Source: DATBAX01 sp963762965
GTDB lineage: Bacteria > Acidobacteriota > Terriglobia > Terriglobales > Acidobacteriaceae
Direction: 5' to 3'
Assembly (NCBI GenBank): GCA_963762965.1
Contig: CAVXME010000001.1
Coordinates: 992,001 to 1,056,000 of the forward strand
DNA: 64,000 nt
Under the pieces are notes generated by a model. That model did not search any database. It had not been told where the DNA came from and saw only the letters and a program-made list of their open reading frames with translations. Positions 9,735 through 18,687 of this stretch are shown piece after piece (the first letter of the stretch is position 1; the number at the start of each line of letters is the position of its first letter). Made by a program: the position numbers and the translations under genes.

Positions 9735-12365
9735 TTATCGACGCAGTTTTGCGCGCACGTGCGCAATCCCAGAAGCCGGGCCATATCCGTAGATGATGCC
9801 CCGCCCGCCATTGCCGACATAGACCAGGTCTTGGGTCCTCATATCGCCTTCGAGAGAATTGATTTCCCCAAACTGCATGTGGGCGGGGTCGCTGATCTGA
9901 ATCCAGGTCGCTCCCATGTCCTGCGATTGATAGATGGCGTCGCCGGTCGCGCCAGAAGTTCTTCCGTGGGCATACAGAAACGGCGCAGTCGCCGTCGCGC
10001 CTCTGCCAAAGGCGACGTAGTTGGCGCTGGTAAGCGTAGTGATCGCGGAAAACGTCTTGCCGCCGTCCGTGGAATGCATAAGTTGATAGGTCCAGGTCTG
10101 GTTCGAGTTCGGCGCAAACGTCATCCAGACATCACCCGCCTTCACCGGATTGGGCACAATATTGGCATTGATCACATAGTGCGGATCCGTTGGCCAGGTG
10201 GTATTGCCTAGCGTCCAGTTGGCCCCGCCATCGCTGCTGAAATAGAAGCTTCCGTTGTCGAAATAATAAAAGGTGCCTGGAGCGACGAGATCGGGAACCA
10301 GCACGTCGCCATTCCACCACGGATTGATCAACTGCCAGGACGCGGACAGAGGCGTGCCGTTGTACATAGCAGTCTGCCAGGTGCTACCGCCATCGCGAGT
10401 GTATTGCGGCGTGGCATTGTAGGCGGCCCACACCATATTCGCGGGGTTGTCCGAGGCCATCGCAATCTTGCCTCCAGTGCCAGGGCTGGTGTTGGGGATG
10501 TGCGTCCAGGTGACCCCGTTGTCGGAGGTGATGCCGGACTTTGGCACCGCAACGTTGGTTTCATCCCAGCCGACAAACGCCGCGTTCTCAGGATGCGAAC
10601 CGCAGTAAGAAAATCCCGTGCCCTGGGCCACGTACGGAAAGGTATCGATGGTGACCTCCGGAACAATATCGCGGCTGGCATAGCGGAATCCCACCATGTC
10701 GGCGGCAACGCTGAATAGATCGGCGCCGGAAAGCGTGGTTCCGGGAACTGTCTGCACCGGAGGCACTTTGATTTTCTGCACCACCAACTCTTCCAGATTG
10801 GTCATTTGCCAATTCCAGATGGTAGAAGCCGCGGTAATGTCTTCGGTTTCGATCACGCCGTAGCCGTTGGTCTGCCAAACTCGCAGCGGGTTTGCGGGAT
10901 CAATTGCCAGCGCTGCATTTCCCCAGGAAGGCGCAGCCGGCAGATAGAACTCCGGTCGATAAGAGAATGATCCCACCGTGATCGCGCTCCAGGTGTTGCC
11001 CTGATCAGTGCTGCGGAAAATCTGCATATTCCCGTTGACCGCTGCTACGAGCACAACGGGATTCGTCGGGTCCGAGGAAATTCCGGAATAACTCTTGCCG
11101 TTATTTTGCGGAGTGATGTCCGTCCACGTCCCGCTTTTGTAACGGCCGACGCTGCCAGTGGTCCCGCCTTCGTCTCCGCCGAATGTGACCAACAATGTCC
11201 CGTCGCTTGCCACGGCGGCGCGTGCCGGATTCGCAACGCCGCTGATCTGTGACCAGTTGATTCCGCCATCCACGCTGGCCCACACGCCGCTGCCGTGCAC
11301 GCCGGCATAAAGGTTACGCGTGGCGCCGGTTCCGGTGACGCCCGCGCTTTTATCAAACACCACAAAGCTGATGCCGGGAGACGCGGTGCTCGCAGGCAAT
11401 CCTCCTCCGACCTGTGACCAGTTCATCAATGGCGGAGTCACGCTCGTACTTCCGCGCCAGAGACCATTCTGTCGAGTCGCAAAATAAACCACGCTGGGCT
11501 GACTGGGATCGACCGCCAGCCGTTCTCCTGTCGTACCCCGATAGTCGTCATTGGGGCCGATGTAGAGCCCTTGCGGCGTCAGCCCGGTGGCCGCCCAGGT
11601 AGTGCCGCGGTCGTGCGAAACCAACACTTCGGCCGGAGAAAAGACACTCGAGCCGGTGATGACGCGTCCGTAAGGCGTCGCAACGTAAACCGTGTTGATG
11701 TCCGTAGGATCGGGCGCGATACTCTCCACGCCGTAGGTCTCCGAGTTCAACGTGCCAAACTGGTCGAGCAACGGGACCCAGTATTGATTCGTGCGGTCAA
11801 AGCGGTAAGCTCCGCCGACGTCGGTGCGAATGTAAATGTCATTGGGCGCCAGCGGATGCACCACCAATCCAGTAACGTACCCCATGCCCTGGGTGTTGAC
11901 GCTCTCCCAGGAAAATCCCGACAGCCCCGGCGTGACCAATCCCTGGGAGACAAATGCCGGGACGTTACTGCTGAAGGAACTAAAAGCCGCGGTCACTGTT
12001 GCCGAACCGCCAGAAACAGCTGTAAGCACACCTGAACTGGAAACGGTGGCAACCGCGGCGGGCGCGGCGCTCCAGGTGGCGCTCGCGGTCACATCTTTGG
12101 TGGAGTTGTCGCTGTAGGTAAGGATCGCGTTGATCTGGATCTTGTCCCCAACGATGAAGGCATCTCCGGGAGCAACGATTTTCAATGATAGCGGTGTCGG
12201 TGGCGGCGGTGGGGGCGTGGTCGAGGAACTACCACCACCGCATCCATTGAATACGAATAGAGCAACGGCAATCGCGACCGAACCAAGCCATGATGGTTTT
12301 ATTGAAACAAAAGCAAACACCGGTCCGCTGAGGATTTTTCTCCCGAAACTGCGAAATCGCGGCAT
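9735..12365 (-). CDS. GH74-like (xyloglucanase-type) BNR-repeat lipoprotein with Big_2-like domain
   Basis: An 876-residue exported protein. A hydrophobic signal ends at C42 in FVFNGCGGG, followed by a Ser/Thr/Pro linker, consistent with a lipoprotein. A bacterial Ig-like (Big_2) domain spans about 60-140. The rest is a seven-bladed beta-propeller with several BNR Asp-box motifs (SHDRGTTW, SVDGGINW, STDQGNTW, SSDGGANW, STDGGKTF). VTGLVVHPLAPNDIYIRTD then VGGAYRF, and AADMVGFRY, correspond to the two GH74 regions carrying catalytic Asp residues (about D182 and D556 here). GH74 enzymes cut xyloglucan; surface polysaccharide cleavage is inferred. It faces the TonB receptor gene. Confidence 0.75.
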   Translation of the reverse strand: MPRFRSFGRKILSGPVFAFVSIKPSWLGSVAIAVALFVFNGCGGGSSSTTPPPPPPTPLSLKIVAPGDAFIVGDKIQINAILTYSDNSTKDVTASATWSAAPAAVATVSSSGVLTAVSGGSATVTAAFSSFSSNVPAFVSQGLVTPGLSGFSWESVNTQGMGYVTGLVVHPLAPNDIYIRTDVGGAYRFDRTNQYWVPLLDQFGTLNSETYGVESIAPDPTDINTVYVATPYGRVITGSSVFSPAEVLVSHDRGTTWAATGLTPQGLYIGPNDDYRGTTGERLAVDPSQPSVVYFATRQNGLWRGSTSVTPPLMNWSQVGGGLPASTASPGISFVVFDKSAGVTGTGATRNLYAGVHGSGVWASVDGGINWSQISGVANPARAAVASDGTLLVTFGGDEGGTTGSVGRYKSGTWTDITPQNNGKSYSGISSDPTNPVVLVAAVNGNMQIFRSTDQGNTWSAITVGSFSYRPEFYLPAAPSWGNAALAIDPANPLRVWQTNGYGVIETEDITAASTIWNWQMTNLEELVVQKIKVPPVQTVPGTTLSGADLFSVAADMVGFRYASRDIVPEVTIDTFPYVAQGTGFSYCGSHPENAAFVGWDETNVAVPKSGITSDNGVTWTHIPNTSPGTGGKIAMASDNPANMVWAAYNATPQYTRDGGSTWQTAMYNGTPLSASWQLINPWWNGDVLVPDLVAPGTFYYFDNGSFYFSSDGGANWTLGNTTWPTDPHYVINANIVPNPVKAGDVWMTFAPNSNQTWTYQLMHSTDGGKTFSAITTLTSANYVAFGRGATATAPFLYAHGRTSGATGDAIYQSQDMGATWIQISDPAHMQFGEINSLEGDMRTQDLVYVGNGGRGIIYGYGPASGIAHVRAKLRR

Positions 12366-12457
12366 GAACCACCGATCCTGAGGCCGACAGTATGCTCGAA
12401 ATCAGTGAGCACGAACAATGCAGGATAACGTATCAATGGACATCTCAGGAACCTACG

Positions 12458-12519
12458 CTAGCTATGGTTCGTTCGCCAAAGACTCGACGACATGGCGCAC
12501 CCCGCCCACGACTCTGGAA
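12458..12519 (-). pseudogene. Fragment duplicating the 3' end of the M28 peptidase gene
   Basis: Read on the minus strand it encodes RVVGGVRHVVESLANEP followed by TAG, against RVVDGVRRVVESLANEQ and TAG at the end of the intact gene (12966). Five of the differing codons are synonymous and three change the residue. The rest of the gene is absent. Confidence 0.7.
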
Positions 12520-12521
12520 AC

Positions 12522-12688
12522 CCTTGTCATCCTGAGCGCCATCCCCCTTGTCATCCTGAGCGGAGTGTCTGTTTCGCGAAGCGAAGCAGACACGGAGTCG
12601 AAGGACCCCTATACCTCTTCACTCTGCCGGGTGCCCAAGAGCCTGCCCTGAGCGAAGCCGAAGGGACCCCTACACCTCTTCACTCTGC
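12522..12688 (+). repeat. Dispersed hairpin repeats, copies 2 and 2b (nested and degenerate)
   Basis: A left arm (TGTCATCCTGAGCG) at 12527 is followed directly by a complete element: second left arm, core TGTCTG..TTCGCGAA..CAGACA, right arm GGAGTCGAAGGACCCC. A degenerate copy with CCTGAGCGAAGCCGAAGGG lies at 12632-12688. It looks as if one element inserted into, or recombined with, another. Confidence 0.75.
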
Positions 12689-12839
12689 ATTCTCGATTCG
12701 TCATGATCAAGTCGGGTGCCCCGGGTCTCGCCGCATTTGCGAGACCCGGGAATCCACTACTCATCCATTGAGCAGGAACCAGCCCCGAAGAGCAGCCGAA
12801 GTCCGGATGGACGCCCCAGTCCGGCAGCGGGGATAGAAC

Positions 12840-12921
12840 CCTTGTCATCCTGAGCGCAGTCAGACGTTCACGAAAGTGAACGTATGACGGAGTCGAAGGA
12901 CCCCTATACCTCTTCACTCTG
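12840..12921 (+). repeat. Dispersed hairpin repeat, copy 3 (arm type TCCT/AGGA)
   Basis: Same arms as copy 1, with core ACGTTCAC/GTGAACGT. The right flank TATACCTCTTCACTCTG is the same as in copy 2. Confidence 0.85.
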
Positions 12922-12965
12922 CGCGCCTCATCGTCACCGCAAGAAACTCAGGAAGAAAACTCTAG

Positions 12966-13998
12966 CTATTGTTCATTCGCCAACGACTCGACGACTCTTC
13001 GAACCCCATCCACGACCCTCGCCATTTTCTCGAAATCTACTTTGTCGATCGTGTCACGCGGAGTGTGATAGTACGGGTAACGAAACGGTGCTGTATCGGT
13101 AATCATGATGGCCGGGTAGTTCTCTTGCCAGAAAGACCAATGGTCCGACCATCCCACTCCCGGCCAATCAGCCGGAGCGGCAACACCTTCCGAGGGGAAG
13201 CTGGTAGATTCACGAAACCTGCGTACAGATCGCCGCACTAAGTCACGCGATTCCCGATTGCCCACAAAGCCTATGAAATCGCCCCGGTTGGGATAAAAGA
13301 GGCCGAGCACTGGCGGGTATTTCTGACTGCCCGGTGTGTCGGAGTAAAAACCAATCGTTTCCAGCGAAATCATCGCAGCAATCGGGGCGCCTTCCTGATG
13401 AAGCCGACGAGCATAGACCAGGCTTCCCATATTGTCAGTTTGGAAATACGGCGGCTCTTCATTGACGAACAGAACAAAGCGAATAGTCTTTCGCAGCTTG
13501 CTCCCTTGAAGCAATCGCGCGAGTTCAAGCACGGCAGCGACGCCCGTGGCATTGTCATTCGCGCCCACGGTTCCGGCAACGCTGTCGTAATGAGCGCCCA
13601 CCACGATTATTCCGCTCGCACTGTCGCTTCCAGCAAGAGTCGCCTCGATATTGCTCACCTCTTGGCCTGCTACTGAATAAGTGCTCTCTGTAACGGCATA
13701 GCCCGCTTGTCGGAGATTGTCACTGAGAAATTCACTAGTAACTTTCAGCGACCCGGCGTGTTCGATGCTTCTCTCCCCGATGGTTACGGACAAGTACTTC
13801 ACTTCTGCCGAGAGATGGTCAGCGAGTTCTGACTGCTCATGGGACAACGGAGGAAGGGTTCCCCTGTAAGACTGGAGGGGCATCTGCGTCATTCGCAAAA
13901 CCCAAACCAAAAACCGAAATAAACGTCACAGCCAGCACAGTGCCAACCATGCGCAATTTCCAATTCGGACGGACGGGGCTATCAATCGATTCGAACAT
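12966..13998 (-). CDS. M28 family aminopeptidase, membrane-anchored or exported (frame broken near 13861)
   Basis: A zinc aminopeptidase. The catalytic core shows VVGAHYDSVAGTVGANDNATG (first metal His/Asp and bridging Asp), FVLFVNEEPPYF (catalytic and metal Glu) and the late YYHTPRDTIDKVD (His ligand). The long open frame begins at 13910, but the ATG at 13998 opens a frame with an N-terminal hydrophobic anchor (MFESIDSPVRPNWKLRMVG, then LAVTFISVFGLGFA). The two join if one base is removed from the run of four at 13861-13864, giving DADAPPVLQGTLPPLSHEQ. The protein is about 343 residues when repaired. It is downstream of a secreted protein gene in the same direction. Substrate unknown. Confidence 0.8.
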
Positions 13999-14036
13999 CG
14001 GCAGCAGTTGCTTGGCCGCGAGACGATCCCTTTGGT

Positions 14037-14813
14037 CTAGTTCTTACCATCCAACCTGAAAAGCCCAGGATTGCAACCCTTTCGGACTATCTTCATGGTT
14101 GGAATTTCTCCGGCTGCGTTGGATTTAACTTCCACGGCCATGTCGTGGCTTGCGGAAGCGGCATACTGATCTTCATTAAATCGAACCACGTAAAGGCCGT
14201 CTCCGAACGCAGGAAACTCATAGTGGCCCTCGCCGTCCGTATTCGTAGTAGCAATCAAGCTCGCAGTGCGCAAGTCGAGTAATTGAACTAAGACATACTG
14301 AAGTGGCAGTGGCTTCTCATCCGATGCGTCCGAAGCATTAAGCAAGCCACGTAAATTTCGCGCCGCAACAGATTCCCCGGGCCACTGGAATTTGATTTCG
14401 GTCTTGGCGGCACTATTCGCGTCGATTTCAATTTCTTCGCGGGCTGGAGTGAGCAGTCCTTCTTCAATCCGAAGTGTGTATTCCCCCGGAGGGATTGCAG
14501 AGAACCGCGCAATACCATGAGAGTTCGTCTCACCGGTGGCCACGACTTTCCAGTCGCGTTCGTCAGGCTGGGCATCTTTTCTGGCCAACAAGACTTTTAC
14601 AGAAGAAACCGGGGCGTTGTGGAACAACACCTTGGCAGTGAAATTGGGGCCGGCAGAGGAGGGACCGGAGCTTATCCAGTCGACGAAACAATCTAACCAC
14701 TTATATGTATCTTGTCCACTCGTCTGTGCGTAGGCGGTTGAACCAAGAAGACCAATCACAGCAACAAACATGACGCCCAGCGACGTGGCGGTTCTGAGGC
14801 TTGAACTTGCCAT
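14037..14813 (-). CDS. Secreted protein with carboxypeptidase-regulatory-like (SpaA-like) domains
   Basis: A 258-residue protein with a signal peptide (LGVMFVAVIGLLGSTAYAQ). Two beta-sandwich segments resemble carboxypeptidase-regulatory or Cna-B folds: NSHGIARFSAIPPGEYTLRI at about 95-115 and TNTDGEGHYEFPAFGDGLYV at about 190-212. The family is common in Acidobacteriota secreted proteins but has no fixed function. It precedes the M28 peptidase on the same strand with about 40 bases between stop and start, so the two may be cotranscribed. Confidence 0.65.
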   Translation of the reverse strand: MASSSLRTATSLGVMFVAVIGLLGSTAYAQTSGQDTYKWLDCFVDWISSGPSSAGPNFTAKVLFHNAPVSSVKVLLARKDAQPDERDWKVVATGETNSHGIARFSAIPPGEYTLRIEEGLLTPAREEIEIDANSAAKTEIKFQWPGESVAARNLRGLLNASDASDEKPLPLQYVLVQLLDLRTASLIATTNTDGEGHYEFPAFGDGLYVVRFNEDQYAASASHDMAVEVKSNAAGEIPTMKIVRKGCNPGLFRLDGKN

Positions 14814-14906
14814 GTGAGACCTTCTAACGAAAACTCAAGTGACCCTCGCATTTTAGCCTGAGCTTGAGCCGGAACCAAAATAGACTATGTAGCTTATAGT
14901 TTCACC

Positions 14907-15725
14907 GTGGACAACCAGCCAAAAACCTTTTTCGGACGCCACCCCGTCGCCAGCTATTTTGCGCTGACCTTCTCGGTCTCTTGGATGGGCGCTCTTGCCG
15001 TTGCCGCACCCCACCTCTTACGCCACGAGCCTTTGCCGAAACTCACCGGCATTTTGATGTTTCCGGCCATGCTTCTCGGTCCATGCCTCGTTGGCATCGT
15101 TCTAACCAGGATCGTAGATGGACGAAGCGGTTTGCGGGATCTCTTCTCCCGATTGTTTCGGTGGCGTGTTCCCGCCCCTTGGTACGCAGTGTTACTCATC
15201 CCGCCAATCCTGGTTCTGACTGTTCTCTTCTGTTTGAAGACATTCGTCTCTCCGGTCTATACCTCCAACCGCTTTCTGATCGGCATCTTGTTCGGTCTTC
15301 CTGCCGGCTTCCTGGAGGAAATTGGCTGGACGGGTTATGCCTTCCCGAAAATGCGGTCACCAAACAATGCGTTGGCCCCAAGTATCTTGTTGGGGTTGTT
15401 GTGGAGCATCTGGCACTTGCCGGTCATCAATTACCTGGGGACGGCAACGCCGCACGGCGCTTACTGGTTCCCTTTTCTTCTCTCGTTCACGCTGGCCATG
15501 ACGGCCATGCGGGTGCTGATCTCCTGGATTTACTCGAACACGAACAGCCTTTTGCTAGCCCAGATCATGCACGTAAGTTCCACAGGAGCCCTGGTCGTTT
15601 TCGGCGCCCCCCGTGTCAATGCCGCGCAAGAAGCGACGTGGTACGGACTCTATGGAGTTTCGCTATGGCTCGCTGTCGCCATCGTCGTCAAGATTTATGG
15701 CAAGCGTCTGACGCGACACGTTTGA
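14907..15725 (+). CDS. CPBP family intramembrane glutamic endopeptidase
   Basis: A 272-residue polytopic membrane protein with a GTG start at 14907. Motif 1 is EEIGWTGYAFPKM (two catalytic Glu; Thr replaces the usual Arg, as in a known CPBP subset), motif 2 is LWSIWHLPV (His), and a third His is in QIMHVSST. These are the CAAX-protease/bacteriocin-processing (Abi) family hallmarks. Members cleave prenylated or membrane substrates, or act in bacteriocin self-immunity. Seven to eight membrane helices can be traced. There is no adjacent peptide or bacteriocin gene. It stands just upstream of lepA. Confidence 0.85.
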   Translation: MDNQPKTFFGRHPVASYFALTFSVSWMGALAVAAPHLLRHEPLPKLTGILMFPAMLLGPCLVGIVLTRIVDGRSGLRDLFSRLFRWRVPAPWYAVLLIPPILVLTVLFCLKTFVSPVYTSNRFLIGILFGLPAGFLEEIGWTGYAFPKMRSPNNALAPSILLGLLWSIWHLPVINYLGTATPHGAYWFPFLLSFTLAMTAMRVLISWIYSNTNSLLLAQIMHVSSTGALVVFGAPRVNAAQEATWYGLYGVSLWLAVAIVVKIYGKRLTRHV

Positions 15726-15794
15726 TCTCACTACCCGTCGGTGCCGAACCTTACCAACCCGCCTGTTAGAATCAATGGATTGACCGCTGCAGCT

Positions 15795-17603
15795 ATGGAC
15801 GCCGCTTTTCTCCGCAATTTTGCCATCATTGCGCACATTGACCACGGCAAATCCACGCTCGCCGACCGCCTGCTGGAGATGACCGGATCCGTGACTGCCC
15901 GCGAAATGCAGGCTCAGGTGCTCGACACCATGGACCTCGAACGCGAGCGCGGCATCACCATCAAGTCGCACGCCGTCCGCATGATGTACACCGCGAAGGA
16001 TGGCCAAACCTACCAGCTCAACCTGATCGACACGCCCGGCCATGTCGATTTTTCCTATGAAGTTTCCCGGTCATTAGCATCATGCGAAGGCGCACTACTG
16101 GTGGTCGACGCTTCACAGGGGGTCGAAGCGCAGACGCTGGCCAACGCTTATCTGGCCATTAATAACGGCCTGGAAATCATTCCCGTCATCAACAAAATTG
16201 ATCTCCCCAGCGCCGACATTCCCCGTACCAAAGAAATGATCGAAAGTGCCGTCGGACTCGATGCTTCCAACGCCGTCCCCATCAGCGCCAAAACCGGGCT
16301 GGGAATAGAGGATGTGCTCGAAGCCATCGTGAAGCGCGTTCCACCTCCCAAGGGAGATCCCAACAACAAGCTGCAAGCGCTGATCTTCGACTCCTGGTTT
16401 GATCCCTACCGCGGCGTCATCGTGCTTACTCGCGTTTTCGAAGGCACGCTGCGCAAGGGACAAAAGATCCGCCTGATGTGGAACGGCCGCGTCCTCGACG
16501 TGGAAGCTCTGGGTGTATTGACCCCCAAGCCCGTCGCCATCGACGAACTGCGCGCCGGGGAAGTTGGCTTCCTCATTGCCAATATTAAGAATGTCGCCGA
16601 CACAAAAATCGGCGACACCATCACCGAGGAAAATAATCCCGCTGCCGAACCGCTGCCCGGCTTCGAAGAAATCAAGCCCATGGTGTTTGCTGGCCTTTAT
16701 ACCGTGGACTCACACGAGCACACCGCTCTTCGCGAAGCGCTGGAAAAATTACGCCTCAATGATTCCTCATTTTTCTACGAACCAGAAAGTTCGGTAGCAC
16801 TCGGTTTTGGCTTTCGTTGCGGATTCCTTGGCTTGCTGCACATGGAGATCATCCAGGAACGCCTGGAGCGCGAATTTAATCTCGAGCTCATCACCACCGC
16901 GCCCGGCGTCCGTTACAAAATCACCAAGACCGATGGTGAGTTGATCGAGGTCGACAATCCCTCGCGCTGGCCCGATCAAAGCTTGATCGAAAAAATTGAA
17001 GAGCCAGTAATCTTGGCCACGATTTTGACCAGCGAAGAATATGTCGGCGGGATTCTTGCACTTGTGGAAGGTAAACGCGGCACTCAGAAAACTTTCGAAT
17101 ACCTAAGCTCTTCTCGCGTCATGCTGCACTACGAACTGCCGTTGAATGAAATCGTTCTCGACTTTTACGATCGCCTGAAATCAGTTTCACGCGGCTACGC
17201 TTCTCTCGATTATCATCTCGCCGACTATTGGGTATCGCCCATGGTCAAGCTCGACATCCTGGTCGCTGGCGAAGCCGTCGATGCACTCTCCATCATCGTG
17301 CACCGCGATTTCGCTTACGAACGCGGCAAAGCTCTCGTTTCAAAAATGCGAGAACTCATCCCCCGGCAAATGTTTGAAGTCCCCATCCAGGCTTCCATCG
17401 GCGCGAAAATCATCGCCCGCGAGACCGTCCACGCCATCCGCAAGAACGTAATCGCCAAGTGCTACGGCGGCGACATTTCCCGCAAACGCAAGCTCCTGGA
17501 AAAACAAAAAGAAGGCAAGAAACGCATGAAACGCATCGGCCGCGTAGACATCCCCCAGGAAGCGTTCTTGGCGGTTCTCAAGGTAGGCGAAGACAGCAAT
17601 TAG
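15795..17603 (+). CDS. lepA: Elongation factor 4 (LepA), GTPase
   Basis: A ribosome-associated GTPase that back-translocates or rescues stalled ribosomes. From the ATG at 15795 it has 602 residues, the family's usual length; the frame is also open back to a GTG at 15741. G1 is AHIDHGKSTLADRL, switch II region DTPGHVDFSYEVSR, G4 NKIDLPSAD, G5 SAKTG. The LepA-specific C-terminal domain (YGGDISRKRKLLEKQKEGKKRMK) is complete. Just past its 3' end is a Phd/PIN TA module, then a short sequence resembling the lepA 3' end (18366-18390). Confidence 0.97.
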   Translation: MDAAFLRNFAIIAHIDHGKSTLADRLLEMTGSVTAREMQAQVLDTMDLERERGITIKSHAVRMMYTAKDGQTYQLNLIDTPGHVDFSYEVSRSLASCEGALLVVDASQGVEAQTLANAYLAINNGLEIIPVINKIDLPSADIPRTKEMIESAVGLDASNAVPISAKTGLGIEDVLEAIVKRVPPPKGDPNNKLQALIFDSWFDPYRGVIVLTRVFEGTLRKGQKIRLMWNGRVLDVEALGVLTPKPVAIDELRAGEVGFLIANIKNVADTKIGDTITEENNPAAEPLPGFEEIKPMVFAGLYTVDSHEHTALREALEKLRLNDSSFFYEPESSVALGFGFRCGFLGLLHMEIIQERLEREFNLELITTAPGVRYKITKTDGELIEVDNPSRWPDQSLIEKIEEPVILATILTSEEYVGGILALVEGKRGTQKTFEYLSSSRVMLHYELPLNEIVLDFYDRLKSVSRGYASLDYHLADYWVSPMVKLDILVAGEAVDALSIIVHRDFAYERGKALVSKMRELIPRQMFEVPIQASIGAKIIARETVHAIRKNVIAKCYGGDISRKRKLLEKQKEGKKRMKRIGRVDIPQEAFLAVLKVGEDSN

Positions 17604-17685
17604 CCGGTGCCCTCGCACTTCTCAGCATTGGCATGGTGAGTCCGAGGAGCTGATCGTAAGAGTGTCCCATTTCCCCTTTTCGATT

Positions 17686-17707
17686 ATGACCATGGTATAA
17701 TGACCAT
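17686..17707 (+). promoter_or_regulatory. Promoter/operator of the Phd-PIN module
   Basis: Two direct copies of ATGACCAT (17686-17693 and 17700-17707) flank and overlap a perfect -10 hexamer TATAAT (17696-17701). An AGGAG ribosome-binding site at 17716 precedes the antitoxin ATG at 17727. A repeated site on the -10 fits autorepression by a Phd-type antitoxin; that is inference. Confidence 0.5.
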
Positions 17708-17726
17708 AGTGGTTTTAGGAGCAATC

Positions 17727-17963
17727 ATGAAGACCGTTCCCGCGGGCGCATTTAAAGCAAACTGCCTCGCCCTTATGGATGAGGTGAAAGCCAAGCGTGA
17801 AACTATCGTGATCACCAAACATGGCCGGCCAGTGGCCAAGCTGGTGCCGGTCAACATCAGCGGCGTGGACGAGATTTTTGGGTTCTTCAACGGCAAAGGC
17901 TCGATAACCGGCGACGTGGTCTCTCCGGTGCTTTCTCCCGAGGAATGGGGCGATTTAGGATGA
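17727..17963 (+). CDS. Phd/YefM-type antitoxin
   Basis: A 78-residue protein, MKTVPAGAFKANCLALMDEV, then ETIVITKHGRPVAKLVPV: the Phd/YefM DNA-binding fold. The C-terminal tail (FFNGKGSITGDVVSPVLSPEEW) would wrap the toxin. The ATG at 17727 with AGGAG upstream is preferred to the earlier in-frame start at 17700. Its TGA overlaps the ATG of the PIN gene (17960-17963). It neutralises the toxin and probably represses the operon. Confidence 0.85.
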   Translation: MKTVPAGAFKANCLALMDEVKAKRETIVITKHGRPVAKLVPVNISGVDEIFGFFNGKGSITGDVVSPVLSPEEWGDLG

Positions 17964-18352
17964 TTCTGTTAGACACCCACGTGGTCATCTGGCTGGCCCT
18001 GGAACCGGACAAGATCTCAAAAAAAGCCACATCAGCGATTGATAGGTCTCGTCAGGCTGGCGAGGGGGTCGCAATATCCGATATGACCCTGCTTGAAATC
18101 GCCATAATCGAGAGTAAACGCCGCATCCAGCTGAACCCGAGCCTGGAGACATTCCTTGCGGAGGTCGAAGCGAGGTTTGTGGTAATGCCCATCACCGGCC
18201 GGATTTGTGCGCAGGCCATCGCACTGCCCTCCAGCTATCCTAAAGACCCCGCCGACCGGATCATCGGTTCGACTGCGCTGGTCCACGGATCTTTCCTCAT
18301 CACTGCCGACCACAATATCCGCCGCTCAAAAGCAATCCAAACGATCTGGTAA
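17960..18352 (+). CDS. vapC: PIN-domain toxin (VapC-like RNase)
   Basis: A 130-residue PIN protein: MILLDTHVVIWLAL carries the first acidic residue, SDMTLLEIAIIESKRRI the Glu, KDPADRIIGSTAL the third acid, and FLITADHNIRR the fourth. Such toxins cleave tRNA or rRNA when free of antitoxin. It overlaps the Phd-type antitoxin gene by four bases. The pair lies between the intact lepA 3' end and a lepA 3'-like fragment. Confidence 0.88.
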   Translation: MILLDTHVVIWLALEPDKISKKATSAIDRSRQAGEGVAISDMTLLEIAIIESKRRIQLNPSLETFLAEVEARFVVMPITGRICAQAIALPSSYPKDPADRIIGSTALVHGSFLITADHNIRRSKAIQTIW

Positions 18353-18687
18353 AGATGGCGAGTTTAGATCGGCGAAGACAGCGATTTGCACCGGATTTGC
18401 CTGGCTACAATACGAGTTTCTACGGCGCTCGCTCGAAAGGCCCTGCCCCTCCCGATGTGCAAATCTCCGGGTTGCCTCGGTTTCTGAGAAATCTCAGAGG
18501 CGGAAATTGTTGATTTGTTAAGACGACACTAACTGCTGTGTCTCTGTTGACTTACAGTCAACTTAACCAGAAAGTAAATACCGACCGGGCGGTCGACTCT
18601 TTTGCCTATGAGATAGCGGAGCTTGCCTTCCACAAGCTTTTCCACAGGCTGGACCGGCAATATCACAAGGCTTTCAATGCGGAATTG
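18353..18687. other. Gene-free stretch with a lepA 3'-end-like fragment
   Basis: No gene seen. At 18366-18390 the sequence AGATCGGCGAAGACAGCGAT resembles AGGTAGGCGAAGACAGCAAT at the lepA stop codon (12 identical bases in a row and most flanking bases). An inverted TTGACTTACAGTCAA lies at about 18546. The rest shows nothing. Confidence 0.5.

Larger units (their letters stand above)
12366..12965. other. 600-bp gene-free stretch rich in hairpin repeats
   Basis: No convincing gene. It contains a fragment matching the 3' end of the neighbouring M28 peptidase (12458-12519), nested hairpin repeats at 12522-12622, a degenerate copy at 12632-12688, a short inverted repeat (CCCGGGTCTCG/CGAGACCCGGG at about 12719-12750) and another hairpin repeat at 12840-12921. 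Two repeats are followed by the same flank, TATACCTCTTCACTCTG. Confidence 0.7.
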
